Assembly (NCBI GenBank): GCA_913051935.1
Contig: CAJXCU010000009.1
Span: 1 to 54,217 of the forward strand
DNA length: 54,217 nt
From: an uncultured Flavobacteriales bacterium
GTDB lineage: Bacteria; Bacteroidota; Bacteroidia; Flavobacteriales_D; Crocinitomicaceae
Reading direction: 5' to 3'
The position numbers and the translations under genes were made by a program. Under the pieces are notes generated by a model, which saw nothing but the letters and a program-made list of their open reading frames with translations, made no database searches and was not told the origin of the DNA. Positions 1-8,405 of this stretch are shown here, one piece after another. Numbering within the stretch: position 1 is the stretch's first letter; the number at the start of each line of letters is the position of its first letter.

Positions 1-164
1 AGAAAGACAGTCCAATTACATCATTGGATTGGGATTTGACCAACTTTAAAGCCATTCCTGTGGCCTCAGGAATTTATTTGATTCACGTTTCTGTGCCAAA
101 TGTTGGAGAGCGTGTATTGAAGTTCTTTGGTGGTATGCGACAGGTTGATTTACAGGGAATATAA
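1..164 (+). CDS. C-terminal fragment of a secreted protein (FlgD-like/T9SS-type tail)
   Basis: An open frame enters from the left edge (codons from base 3) and stops with TAA at 162-164, giving about 53 residues. The sequence contains VASGIYLIHVSVP followed by a basic Gly/Phe segment. The pattern SGIYLIHV resembles the last strands of FlgD-like or T9SS sorting-type beta-sandwich tails, in which the phrase 'GvYfyrl' is typical. It lies 28 bp upstream of a PorV/PorQ-family gene on the same strand, and large secreted proteins commonly precede such genes in Bacteroidota. PorU is also a usual neighbour of PorV, but this tail does not obviously end like PorU. The identity of the full protein cannot be decided from this fragment. 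Confidence 0.6.
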   Translation, partial: KDSPITSLDWDLTNFKAIPVASGIYLIHVSVPNVGERVLKFFGGMRQVDLQGI

Positions 165-192
165 TTAGATTAGAAAAAAGAAATAATTAGTT

Positions 193-1242
193 ATGAAGAA
201 TAGTATAAAAATTGCATTTGTTCTTTTGTTTTTGTCCCCGATGATTTTTGCGGGGAATGAGGATCGTGTCGGTTCTGCGGGTGCATCACATCTCTTGATT
301 AACCCATGGGCGAGAAGTTCTGCTTTTGGTGATGCAGGTATTGCGAGTGTAAATGGCTTAGAAGCATCCTATATAAATATTGCTGGTTTGGCTTTTACAG
401 ATCAAACGCAAATGAAATTTAATTACAGCAACTGGATGGGAACTGCGGGGATATCTTTTAACGCTGCGGGAATTGCTCAAAGAGTATCTGAATCTAGTGT
501 TATCGCTATAAGTATTCAGTCTATGAATTATGGTGATATTCCAATTACAACTGTAGAAAACCCGGAAGGAAATATTGGTTTCTTTTCTCCGAGAACAAAT
601 GTTTTTAATGTAGGTTATGCAAGGACATTCTCTTCCAGTATATCAGGTGGAATTAATTTCAAGGTTATTTCTGAAAATATTTCGAACCTCAAGGCGACGG
701 GTATAGCCATAGATGCGGGTATTCGATATGTTGCGGGAGAACAAGAGCAAGTCAAATTTGGAATTACATTGAAAAACATAGGTCCAGTTATGAAATACAA
801 AGGTGATGGTTTAGCACAGCAAGCGGCTTACGTAACTACTGGTTTTATTGCTTCCCTTGAAGAACGTTCCTCTGCTTTCGAAATGCCATCCTTATTATCC
901 ATTGGAGGCTCTTATGACTTTATTTTCAATGAAAGTAATAAGCTTAATTTAGGTTTGGGTTTTACAGCAAATTCTTTTTCGAATGACCAATATAGAATCG
1001 GTCTAGACTACGCAATGACTAACGAAAGAATGGCATTTAACATTCGCGGTGGTTATGTTTACGAAAAGAATCTTTTGGATGTCGAGAATCGTTCTAACGC
1101 TCTGGTAGGACCTACAGCAGGTTTTTCTATTGATGCATTGGTTGGTCAAAATAAAAATGCTCTAGGTGTTGAATATTGTGCTCGATTTGCAGGTATTTTT
1201 GGAACGATACATACCATTGGAGCAACAATCAGCTTAAAATAG
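193..1242 (+). CDS. PorV/PorQ family outer-membrane protein
   Basis: The 349-residue protein has a signal peptide (residues 1-20, ending PMIFAG). The mature N-terminus contains SAGASHLLINPWARSSA and then FGDAGIA, a hallmark of the PorV/PorQ family of FadL-like outer-membrane barrels. The rest is alternating beta-strand sequence rich in Gly, Asn and aromatic residues, as expected for a barrel. PorV shuttles T9SS cargo to the attachment complex and PorQ belongs to the same translocon. The family is known, but sequence alone does not separate PorV, PorQ and other paralogues, so no symbol is given. It follows the preceding secreted-protein gene by 28 bp and is probably co-transcribed with it. A small hairpin lies downstream before greA. 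Confidence 0.85.
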   Translation: MKNSIKIAFVLLFLSPMIFAGNEDRVGSAGASHLLINPWARSSAFGDAGIASVNGLEASYINIAGLAFTDQTQMKFNYSNWMGTAGISFNAAGIAQRVSESSVIAISIQSMNYGDIPITTVENPEGNIGFFSPRTNVFNVGYARTFSSSISGGINFKVISENISNLKATGIAIDAGIRYVAGEQEQVKFGITLKNIGPVMKYKGDGLAQQAAYVTTGFIASLEERSSAFEMPSLLSIGGSYDFIFNESNKLNLGLGFTANSFSNDQYRIGLDYAMTNERMAFNIRGGYVYEKNLLDVENRSNALVGPTAGFSIDALVGQNKNALGVEYCARFAGIFGTIHTIGATISLK

Positions 1243-1270
1243 TCTAAAAATTTATTTACAATACTTGATT

Positions 1271-1289
1271 TAGCCCCTCTAAGGGGCTA
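1271..1289 (+). terminator. GC-rich hairpin between the PorV-like gene and greA
   Basis: A perfect 7-bp inverted repeat, TAGCCCC and GGGGCTA, encloses a 5-nt loop. It lies 28 bp after the PorV-like stop and 22 bp before greA. The stem is GC-rich but is followed by TCTACTTATATA rather than a clean U tract. It could be a weak terminator or a processing or attenuation hairpin. Confidence 0.5.
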
Positions 1290-1310
1290 TCTACTTATAT
1301 ACAGAATACT

Positions 1311-1784
1311 ATGTCGAAGATTAATTATTACACCCCTGAAGGTCTTCAAAACTTAAAAGATCAACTTAATGAACTGAAAACAGTTCAGAGACCGGCTATT
1401 TCTCAGCAAATCGGTGAAGCTCGCGATAAAGGCGATCTCTCAGAAAACGCAGAATACGATGCTGCAAAAGAGGCTCAAGGTATATTAGAAATGAAGATTT
1501 CAAAGCTCGAGGCAGTAATTTCCAATGCTCGATTAATTGACGATACAAATATTGACAATTCAAAGGTGTATATTCTTTCAAATGTTAAAATAAGGAATGT
1601 AGCAAACGGCATGGAGATTAATTATACGCTTGTTGCAGAAAATGAGGCTGATCTCAAGTCCAAAAAGATTTCTGTTGAATCACCCATAGGAAAAGGGCTA
1701 TTAGGTAAGTCCGAAGGCGATATTGCTGACATAAAGACCCCTGGCGGAACCATGCAATTTGAAATTGTTGAAATATCAAGATAG
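1311..1784 (+). CDS. greA: Transcription elongation factor GreA
   Basis: This is a 157-residue protein, the usual GreA length. Residues 1-75 form the N-terminal coiled coil. Its tip carries the conserved acidic motif DKGDLSENAEY (about 39-49), whose Asp and Glu coordinate the Mg2+ used for transcript cleavage in the RNA polymerase secondary channel. The C-terminal half is the FKBP-like domain and includes the family signature SPIGKGLLGKSEGD. GreA rescues backtracked RNA polymerase. The stop overlaps the GTG start of the following HIT gene by one base (TAGTG), which indicates translational coupling. No TAnnTTTG element was seen in front of it, so read-through from upstream past the hairpin is possible. 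Confidence 0.97.
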   Translation: MSKINYYTPEGLQNLKDQLNELKTVQRPAISQQIGEARDKGDLSENAEYDAAKEAQGILEMKISKLEAVISNARLIDDTNIDNSKVYILSNVKIRNVANGMEINYTLVAENEADLKSKKISVESPIGKGLLGKSEGDIADIKTPGGTMQFEIVEISR

Positions 1785-2176
1785 TGTCAAGTATTTTTTC
1801 AAAAATCATTAGCGGTAAAATTCCTTGCTACAAGATTGCGGAAGATGATTCTTTTCTAGCTTTTCTGGATATTCAACCCCTTGTCAAGGGCCACACCTTG
1901 GTTATTCCTAAAAAAGAGATTGACTATATATTCGATATAGATGATCAAACCTTGAGCAAGATGATGGTCTTTTCTAAAATGGTTGCGGCAAAATTAAAGG
2001 CCTCTATGCCATGTGATAGAATAGGAATATCTGTCATTGGTCTAGAGGTACCCCATGCACATGTTCATTTGGTTCCTATAAATGAGATTCAAGATATGAA
2101 CTTTAGCAAAGCTAAGCTGGAGTTATCGGACACTGAAATGATTGCTATACAAAGGCGTATTGTAAAACAAGCTTAA
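1784..2176 (+). CDS. HIT family nucleotide-binding hydrolase
   Basis: The 130-residue protein starts with GTG; its N-terminus, MSSIFSKIISGKIPCYKI, matches the canonical start of bacterial HIT proteins. The histidine triad is PHAHVHLVP (about residues 96-104), the H-x-H-x-H-hydrophobic motif that supplies the catalytic histidine for nucleoside phosphoramidate and dinucleotide hydrolysis. The segment LDIQPLVKGHTLVIPK is also typical. It is translationally coupled to greA, a pairing I recall as common in Bacteroidota. The physiological substrate is not predictable. It converges on the minus-strand gene ending at 2183, with only six bases between them. Confidence 0.93.
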   Translation: MSSIFSKIISGKIPCYKIAEDDSFLAFLDIQPLVKGHTLVIPKKEIDYIFDIDDQTLSKMMVFSKMVAAKLKASMPCDRIGISVIGLEVPHAHVHLVPINEIQDMNFSKAKLELSDTEMIAIQRRIVKQA

Positions 2177-2182
2177 ATTACC

Positions 2183-4432
2183 CTATTCAAGCTCACAATT
2201 TGTATAAAGTGTTAGCCCACTCGAATAATCCTTTACATTAACGGTAAATGATATCGATTGATGCCCAATCATTCCTTTTGTATCGAAATTGAGTGTGACC
2301 GTCGTTGACTCATTAGGGAGTAAGTAAAGTTTTTCACTAGTCACTTTTTTAATAGAGGTGTTTTCGGGTAAAGTAATCGCGACTTTTTCACTTGATGAGT
2401 TTGTTACTAAAAATGAACTCGTCAGAATTACGCCACTTTTTTTACTACCGAGGTTCTTCACCATTTCTTCAGATTTTAATGGCATGATTGATTTATCTCT
2501 GTCAATGGAGATATGTTTGATTTGGATCCGTCTTTCCATACCCGCTGCTTTTGAAAATACAGATTCATTTTGTACTGCAGTATTATCACTAATCGTTTGG
2601 TCCGCTGCATATTCACCAAACGGGAAATAAACAAAACTTAATGATACATTATTTTTAGATAAATAGGGCTTAAATACTCCATCATCAACAGTCTTAAAAT
2701 AATTAATGAGAGAGGAGATTCTTCTTTTGGTAAGATTTACATTATACGCCGTATTCGCTATGGGACTTGCGTATCCCTTAATACTTAATTCTATTTTGGA
2801 CCCCTCGCTTAGTTCTTTGAGTAAAATGGATTTTAAACTGTCTAACATTACAGCACCGAAATCAACGTTGTTTTCAAAGAAACCAGAGAGGGCGTTTAGA
2901 TCATGTTCTGCCTGCTCCATTGAAATACCCTTAATTAACTCTTTTTTGTAAAAAGGATAATTCTCGACATATTTCTCGTAAGTCTCGAGATAGGTTTGTT
3001 GGGTTGTTGTTTTCAACGTTCGCGCATCTGGTTCATCATTTCTAAAATAGAGTGTAACCGGTAACAAAGTTTCAATTTTCTCTTCCAAGACAATAGTATC
3101 TATGATTTCTTCCTGACTAATGAGTTCAGCGATGGGGTAGAATGCGTAAATATCACTGCAGCATGTTGGGTTTTTGGAGTAATAGCCGCCTTTCTTGTTT
3201 GATGATACATAAATACTATCATTGTGGATAAAATAGTAAAGGTCATTTGCAGAGCTATTTATTGGATTTCCCGCATTTAATGGGCTTGAAAAAAGACCAT
3301 CGATATGGTTACTAAAATGTACGTCGTATCCACCAAAACCATCATGCCATGTAGAGGAAAAAAACAAACGGTTTTTCGTTGTGTCGTAAAACGGAGTGAC
3401 CTCATTTTCCACAGAATTCAAGGTGCTTATATTCGATGCGTTTTTAAAGCTAATTCCATCGATACTTTCTGAATACCATATATCCATCCCTCCCATTCCT
3501 CCCTTTCTGTCGGATGAAAAGAGTAAAACCTGTTTACCATTAATCTTGGTAAAGAATGGCATTGTCGTATTTGCTCCAATTACATTTATTTCTTTGCCCA
3601 ACGTATCTGTTAGACTCCATGCACTATCCTTTTTTTGTGCCACCATAATTTTACAGGAGTATTTAAACCCATCATCTTCACATATACTGAAATAATATTT
3701 TGTTCCATCTAAAGAGTAACTCCCATTTCCGTAACTCAAATCCGCATGAAAAAGATCTGTATTCATTTTTGATTTTTGGAATTCACCGAGTTCATTCCTC
3801 TCGCTGTAGTATAACTTTGTTCTGTAGGCTGGGTCATATACCTCTTCTTCCTTATTTGATGAATCAGCCTTTAATGCGGAGAAAACTAGTCGGTTATCTC
3901 TTATCGTGTGCCCGAACTCTGCATCGTAGGTATTTACGGTTTCAGGAAGGTGTATTAAGGGCCTGAAATCTAATGAGTCGAGTAGGTTTTTAATGGCCCA
4001 TGCGCATGATTCTATTTCTCTCAAAGATTTCTTATAAAAGCTACTATTTTTCTTTTTTTCCAATTTTTTTGCACTCAATTTAAAAGTTTTTAAGGCTTGC
4101 TCATAGCGACCATTTTGCTTTTGCATCAAGGCAAGATTTAACAGACTATTTGGATAGATTTTCGTTTGCTCACGAGCGTATACCTTGGCATAATAATTTT
4201 CTGCTTTCGAATAATCCTTGTAAGCCCGAAGTGTTTCAGCATATTTCCATAATAATTCAATGGAATTAGAATCCTTTTCTAGTGCTTGCTTATAATATGA
4301 CAGGGCATAATAATAATCTCCTTTTTCATACTGTTCATCGGCAAAAGCAATGATTTTTTTTAGCTTCTGTTGTGTGTTTCCTTGTAAGGAGAAACCGATA
4401 CAAAAAATAAAAATTAAATGTAATCTGGACAT
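2183..4432 (-). CDS. TPR/PD40/OmpA-like envelope protein with extra C-terminal Ig-like domain
   Basis: The 749-residue protein begins with a signal peptide (about 1-20, ending LQGNTQ). Residues 25-140 look like TPR repeats. Residues 160-430 contain PD40/WD40-like blades such as LFSSDRKGGMGGMDIWYS and LFFSSTWHDGFGGYDV. About 450-645 is an OmpA-like region with ELSIKGYASPIANTAYN and NLTKRRISSLI, the last resembling the NxxLSxxRA helix of peptidoglycan-binding OmpA domains. The C-terminal ~90 residues are a beta-rich domain with FLVTNSSSEKVAITL, resembling DUF1573/ASPM-type Ig folds. The TPR-PD40-OmpA order is that of PorE-like proteins linked to the T9SS. The gene overlaps the upstream PorP/SprF gene by 19 bp, so the two are probably co-translated. 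Anchoring of a surface machine to peptidoglycan is inferred. Confidence 0.8.
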   Translation of the reverse strand: MSRLHLIFIFCIGFSLQGNTQQKLKKIIAFADEQYEKGDYYYALSYYKQALEKDSNSIELLWKYAETLRAYKDYSKAENYYAKVYAREQTKIYPNSLLNLALMQKQNGRYEQALKTFKLSAKKLEKKKNSSFYKKSLREIESCAWAIKNLLDSLDFRPLIHLPETVNTYDAEFGHTIRDNRLVFSALKADSSNKEEEVYDPAYRTKLYYSERNELGEFQKSKMNTDLFHADLSYGNGSYSLDGTKYYFSICEDDGFKYSCKIMVAQKKDSAWSLTDTLGKEINVIGANTTMPFFTKINGKQVLLFSSDRKGGMGGMDIWYSESIDGISFKNASNISTLNSVENEVTPFYDTTKNRLFFSSTWHDGFGGYDVHFSNHIDGLFSSPLNAGNPINSSANDLYYFIHNDSIYVSSNKKGGYYSKNPTCCSDIYAFYPIAELISQEEIIDTIVLEEKIETLLPVTLYFRNDEPDARTLKTTTQQTYLETYEKYVENYPFYKKELIKGISMEQAEHDLNALSGFFENNVDFGAVMLDSLKSILLKELSEGSKIELSIKGYASPIANTAYNVNLTKRRISSLINYFKTVDDGVFKPYLSKNNVSLSFVYFPFGEYAADQTISDNTAVQNESVFSKAAGMERRIQIKHISIDRDKSIMPLKSEEMVKNLGSKKSGVILTSSFLVTNSSSEKVAITLPENTSIKKVTSEKLYLLPNESTTVTLNFDTKGMIGHQSISFTVNVKDYSSGLTLYTNCELE

Positions 4433-5409
4433 ACTCTATGAAGGATTCTTTTAGGTTTGAACTTCTTGATGATATAGCGAACAGCGAATTCTATACCTCC
4501 TCTTGCATTACTTGCTGGGACGAGCTTAGAAAAGTTGATATCGTAGCTAATTCCCACAAATAAGTCAGAAAAATCATATCCAAAGCTAATATATGCAGCA
4601 TCTCTATTCCTATACCATAATCCACCATAAAGTGCTGCATAAGTTTTTTTAGGGTGATTTAGGTAGTATTTCCCTGATGCGCCAATAATAAACTCCCTGT
4701 ACACGCTTTGGGCACTATATTGTACACTTGGAATGAGGTCCCAATTTTGGTTTAGCTTAAAGGTCCCCTTCATAAAAGAATTACTGCGTATAGCTCGTTT
4801 GATTTCGGTATCGTAAAATCCCTGATTTGGTCTATTTAAATTAAATGCACTCGTTCCAAGTATCATTTTAAAGCGATCATTTCTTTTCCACTCATAAATT
4901 AATCCAAGACCCAAGCTAGCATTTGTTTTTCTATCGTTTTGGAAAGATTCAAAGGTGGGGGCAGCTGGATCAAACACATATCCGGTATATTGTGCATCAA
5001 AGTAGAGTGCATCTGTGTTGATTTGTCTATGATTCATACCAAAATTAATTCCAGGTCTAATGAGATGGGCTGAGTCGGTATCCAATTTTATAGCATAAGA
5101 AAGGTTACCTTGTATTTCGACAGTTCGAAATCTTCCGTCTCCTGCCTGGTCATTGAACATGCTTACTCCGAAGCCAATATTTTTGTATTTCGAATCAACC
5201 GATATAGCCGTTGTATTGAAGGGAACCGTAACACTTCTCCATTGATCTCGATAATTTCCAACGAATCTATAGTCTCCTTCAAAATGTCCTGCATTTGCCG
5301 GGTTTTGAAAAAGTTGATTGTCGTTATATTGAGACCAGTGTATATCCTGCGCGATTGAGGTAAACGCAATGATAAAAGAAAAAGACAGCACCAAAAGAAA
5401 CTTATACAT
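4414..5409 (-). CDS. PorP/SprF family type IX secretion membrane protein
   Basis: The 331-residue protein has a signal peptide (1-20, ending TSIAQ). The mature N-terminus is the family hallmark, DIHWSQYNDNQLFQNPANAG, followed by FVGNYRDQWRSV. The remainder is outer-membrane barrel sequence. PorP/SprF proteins act with the T9SS; SprF is needed for surface display of SprB, which carries a type-B C-terminal domain. The gene overlaps a PorE-like TPR/OmpA gene, an arrangement often repeated in Bacteroidota genomes. A near-consensus -7 box (TATCTTGG, one mismatch) lies upstream on the minus strand. The giant adhesin at 30989 is a plausible client, but that link is inference because the two loci are 25 kb apart. 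Confidence 0.9.
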   Translation of the reverse strand: MYKFLLVLSFSFIIAFTSIAQDIHWSQYNDNQLFQNPANAGHFEGDYRFVGNYRDQWRSVTVPFNTTAISVDSKYKNIGFGVSMFNDQAGDGRFRTVEIQGNLSYAIKLDTDSAHLIRPGINFGMNHRQINTDALYFDAQYTGYVFDPAAPTFESFQNDRKTNASLGLGLIYEWKRNDRFKMILGTSAFNLNRPNQGFYDTEIKRAIRSNSFMKGTFKLNQNWDLIPSVQYSAQSVYREFIIGASGKYYLNHPKKTYAALYGGLWYRNRDAAYISFGYDFSDLFVGISYDINFSKLVPASNARGGIEFAVRYIIKKFKPKRILHRVCPDYI

Positions 5410-5460
5410 ACAGTTTGGATTCTACTTTCCAAGATACAACAAAAAATATTGAAATCTAAA

Positions 5461-6153
5461 TCAAGGTGTACTCAAAGAAACTGGAATAATCTTTCCGTTC
5501 ATGAATTCGTGCTGCGTTGTCGCAAAAGAATATATATATGACGCTATTTGCTCCGAAGAATGCGGTGCTTCAAAACCTGGGAAGGCCTCCTGTAACATTT
5601 CTGTTTGAACTGCTCCTAAGCAAAGACAATTCATTTTAATAGGGGAGTTTTTGTATTCCTCAGCGAAAAGCTCTGTAAAGGAGCATAAAGCTGCTTTTGA
5701 CGTGCTATAAGCTGTGAGTCCCGGAAATTTCACTGAGCCTTGGAATCCTCCCATGGAACTAATGTTCACAATATGACTTCCTTTTGGATTCATTTTTGGG
5801 ACGGCAAGCTGCACTGCTTCCATGATTCCGATAACATTTATTTGATAGGATTTTAGAAAATCCTCATGGCTTAGATTTTCAAAGTTGTTTTTTACTAGGT
5901 AACCCGCGTTGTTGATGAGAATATCAATCGGACCGATATCGGCTATGGACTCTGAGAATTTTTCTTTATTGAAGAATTCCAGGTCTATGTGGTAGGTAAC
6001 AACATTTTTAAGCGCACTAAAGTTTTTCTTCATGAGCTCGTCTTTCCTTGCAAAAGCAATAAGTTTATTTGAAGAGTCTTCTGCTGCTTTTTCCACAAAG
6101 GACTTACCGATACCTGTACTGCCACCAATGATTACGATTGTTTTATTCATCAA
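5461..6153 (-). CDS. SDR-family NAD(P)-dependent oxidoreductase
   Basis: The 230-residue length is classical for short-chain dehydrogenases. The cofactor motif is GGSTGIGKS (about 10-18), the NNAG motif sits in LINNAGYL, and the catalytic triad is Ser (VNISSMGGF), Tyr and Lys (YSTSKAAL, the YxxxK motif). All catalytic residues are present. The gene overlaps the upstream paaE-like gene by 11 bp and is the last gene of the leftward arm of the phenylacetate locus. A role in aromatic acid metabolism is therefore possible, but the substrate cannot be read from the sequence. It does not resemble the bifunctional PaaH or PaaZ enzymes. Confidence 0.9.
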   Translation of the reverse strand: MMNKTIVIIGGSTGIGKSFVEKAAEDSSNKLIAFARKDELMKKNFSALKNVVTYHIDLEFFNKEKFSESIADIGPIDILINNAGYLVKNNFENLSHEDFLKSYQINVIGIMEAVQLAVPKMNPKGSHIVNISSMGGFQGSVKFPGLTAYSTSKAALCSFTELFAEEYKNSPIKMNCLCLGAVQTEMLQEAFPGFEAPHSSEQIASYIYSFATTQHEFMNGKIIPVSLSTP

Positions 6154-7204
6154 AAGAGATTTTCAATTTGGGTTTGGTAGGATAGGCTTGACAGGTCAAT
6201 ATGTAACCCTCTTCTACTTCTTGGTCTGTTAAAGAATAATTCAGCCTCATATCAGCATCCCCCTCCATTACTTTTGCCTTGCACGAGCAACAAACACCTC
6301 CGCGGCAGGAGTATGGCGCATCCATACCCTCCTCTTCAACGGCATCTAAAATGGTCTTAGTGTCACTTTCCATAGTCATAAAAAATTCCTCATCATCGAG
6401 GGTTACCTTAACTTCTGAAGCACCAGAAAAGGATGTTTTATCCTCTTCAATACCAAGATTAACTGGTGTTGTAAAAAGCTCATAAATGATTTTATCCTTT
6501 GAGACCCCAAAAAACTCAAGCGCTTCAATACATCCAAGTATCATTGGTTCTGGCCCACAAATTAAAAAAGCATCTTTTTTTAAAAAGGAAAGATCGCTTT
6601 TTATGAATTTGATTAAATTTTCCTTATCTATTCTGCCACCTATCGCATTCTCCCCGGGATTTGTATCTAAGAAAAAGGTTTTATTAATATAATCCATATT
6701 ATTAATTTCCTCTATAAACATGGTTTCTTGTTTCGAACGATTACCATAGAGAAGATGCATATTAGGCACATCATTTTTTGATTTTAAAACAGACAGAATA
6801 GGAGTAATACCACTGCCTGCTGCAATGGTTGCAATGTTTTTTGAACCATCCGGAACTTTAAAGTTTCCTTGCGGCTCGGAGATGAAAATATTAGTCCCCT
6901 CTTTAGCTTCATTATTGAACCAATTAGAGACAACTCCTCCCTGAACACGTTTTACTCCAATGGCTAACATTTCTTCTTTGGCGCTACATATTGAGTACGA
7001 CCTTCTTTCCTCTTTTCCATTGATTTGAATAAGGACATTGATAAACTGTCCTGCAATGAAACTAAACTTTGATTGCAAACCTTCTGGAATATTAAATTCT
7101 ATTTTTACTGAAGAATCATTAAGTCGAATTACTTTCGCAATAGATAATTCAAAATACCCTTTGTGAGTTTTCTCTTTGTTAAAAATACTTCCAAATAATC
7201 CCAT
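6143..7204 (-). CDS. paaE: PaaE-like oxidoreductase, copy 2 (FAD/NAD/2Fe-2S)
   Basis: The 353-residue protein has the three-domain layout of PaaE. There is an N-terminal FAD-binding barrel with RRSYSICS, an NAD-binding domain with AAGSGITPILSVL, and a C-terminal plant-type ferredoxin domain. The 2Fe-2S ligands are visible in CRGGVCCSC (C-x4-C-x2-C) and the last Cys in ILTCQA. PaaE passes electrons from NADPH to the PaaA diiron oxygenase. It is transcribed behind a second paaE (three bases between stop and start) and overlaps the SDR. The two PaaE proteins share the architecture and many motifs but are clearly diverged. Which one serves PaaA is not determined. Confidence 0.87.
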   Translation of the reverse strand: MGLFGSIFNKEKTHKGYFELSIAKVIRLNDSSVKIEFNIPEGLQSKFSFIAGQFINVLIQINGKEERRSYSICSAKEEMLAIGVKRVQGGVVSNWFNNEAKEGTNIFISEPQGNFKVPDGSKNIATIAAGSGITPILSVLKSKNDVPNMHLLYGNRSKQETMFIEEINNMDYINKTFFLDTNPGENAIGGRIDKENLIKFIKSDLSFLKKDAFLICGPEPMILGCIEALEFFGVSKDKIIYELFTTPVNLGIEEDKTSFSGASEVKVTLDDEEFFMTMESDTKTILDAVEEEGMDAPYSCRGGVCCSCKAKVMEGDADMRLNYSLTDQEVEEGYILTCQAYPTKPKLKISFDE

Positions 7205-7207
7205 AAC

Positions 7208-8275
7208 TTATTCATCAAATGATACGACTACCGATTTAGCAGTAGGATGTGCTTGACACGTAAGTATATAACCATCTTCAACCTCATCTTGTTCTAGAGC
7301 GTAATTCACATCCATGTGGACAGTGCCTTCTAGAACTTTGGCTTTACATGTGCAACATACCCCACCTTTACATGCATATGGGACATCTAAGCCTATTTTT
7401 TGAGCCGCATCGAGAATAGAAACATCATTCGTATTCAAATTAAATTCATATTCATCTCCATCCATAAATAGCTTTATTTTACTATCTTCTTTATTTTCAG
7501 GAGCACGTTTTACTTTTTGTTTTTGATCATATCCTGTACCAAATAATTCAAGGTGAATTTGTTGTGGTTTCATACCTTGTTCAAGCATGACATCACGAAT
7601 ATCAAGAGTCATTTGCTCTGGCCCACAAATAAAAACGTCATCGATAATGGTTCCGATGAAGTATGTTTTTAGAAGCATTTGACATTTATTCTTGTCTATT
7701 CTACCCTGTTGTAACGCATTACCAAGGTTTTCTCTTGACAGAATGTGAACTACGCTCATTTGATTAATAAAGGTGTTTTTCAAGGCCTCAATTTCCTCTT
7801 TGAAGATAATTGAACTGATTCCTTTATTACCGTATATAAGACTTACGTGGCTATTGGGCTCATGACGAAGAATACTTTTAAGGATGGAAAGAATGGGTGT
7901 AATACCGCTTCCTGCCGCAAATAATACATAGTTTTTTTTATTTGATGCATTTGGGATATGCTGAAAGTTACCTGAAGGTGCCATGATCTCAATAGAGTCG
8001 CCCACTTTTAAATATTCATGGGCGTATGATGAAAATATTCCATTTTCTATCCTCTTTATTGCAATCTTATGGGTTTTGGAGGAAGGCTCTGAACATAGGG
8101 AATAAGACCTTCGAACTTCTTGGTTTTCAATTTGGGCCTTCAGTGTTAGATATTGTCCCGATTTAAAATTAAAATCACCCTCAAATTTTTCCGGAATATC
8201 GAATGATATCGACAGACAATCTTCAGTTTCCTTAACGATTTCCTGAACGCTTATTTCGAAAAAACTCGACTTCAT
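7208..8275 (-). CDS. paaE: PaaE-like oxidoreductase, copy 1 (FAD/NAD/2Fe-2S)
   Basis: The 355-residue protein is the first gene of the leftward arm. It has FAD motif RRSYSLCS, NAD motif AAGSGITPILSIL, and 2Fe-2S ferredoxin ligands in CKGGVCCTC plus the final Cys in ILTCQA. The ending HPTAKSVVVSFDE is typical of PaaE. It faces paaA across a 130-bp divergent promoter region, so it is the copy best placed to supply electrons to the PaaABCD epoxidase. A minus-strand TACATTTG box lies 20 nt before its ATG. The first residues (MKSSFFEISVQEI) fit the family start. Confidence 0.9.
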   Translation of the reverse strand: MKSSFFEISVQEIVKETEDCLSISFDIPEKFEGDFNFKSGQYLTLKAQIENQEVRRSYSLCSEPSSKTHKIAIKRIENGIFSSYAHEYLKVGDSIEIMAPSGNFQHIPNASNKKNYVLFAAGSGITPILSILKSILRHEPNSHVSLIYGNKGISSIIFKEEIEALKNTFINQMSVVHILSRENLGNALQQGRIDKNKCQMLLKTYFIGTIIDDVFICGPEQMTLDIRDVMLEQGMKPQQIHLELFGTGYDQKQKVKRAPENKEDSKIKLFMDGDEYEFNLNTNDVSILDAAQKIGLDVPYACKGGVCCTCKAKVLEGTVHMDVNYALEQDEVEDGYILTCQAHPTAKSVVVSFDE

Positions 8276-8295
8276 TTATGCGATTTATTTAGTTT

Positions 8296-8303
8296 CAAAT
8301 GTA
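8296..8303 (-). promoter_or_regulatory. Predicted -7 element for the paaE-paaE-SDR arm
   Basis: On the minus strand this reads TACATTTG, an exact match to the Bacteroidota -7 consensus TAnnTTTG. It is 20 nt upstream of the paaE ATG at 8275. No convincing TTTG -33 box was seen at the usual distance. Together with the plus-strand element at 8380 it makes this intergenic region a divergent promoter. Confidence 0.6.
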
Positions 8304-8379
8304 AGCAAACTATTTTTCAAGTGAACATGAACTAAACATTGTTGAATTTCTTTTGTTTTTTATCCGTCTAAGTATTAAT

Positions 8380-8387
8380 TATATTTG
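8380..8387 (+). promoter_or_regulatory. Predicted -7 element for paaABCD
   Basis: TATATTTG matches TAnnTTTG exactly and lies 18 nt before the paaA ATG at 8406. A TTTG at 8352-8355 is a possible -33 box, with a slightly long gap of 24. The in-frame TTG at 8385 is part of this element, which argues against using it as the start codon of paaA. Confidence 0.65.
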
Positions 8388-8405
8388 TTTAGTAAATCGT
8401 TAAAA

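Noticed and set aside
5163..5432. Minus-strand 89-residue frame over the PorP/SprF start
   Set aside because: It is an out-of-frame shadow of the strongly supported PorP/SprF coding sequence.
8385..8405. TTG start for paaA seven codons upstream
   Set aside because: It lies inside a TATATTTG promoter box and adds residues not expected in PaaA; ATG 8406 fits better.
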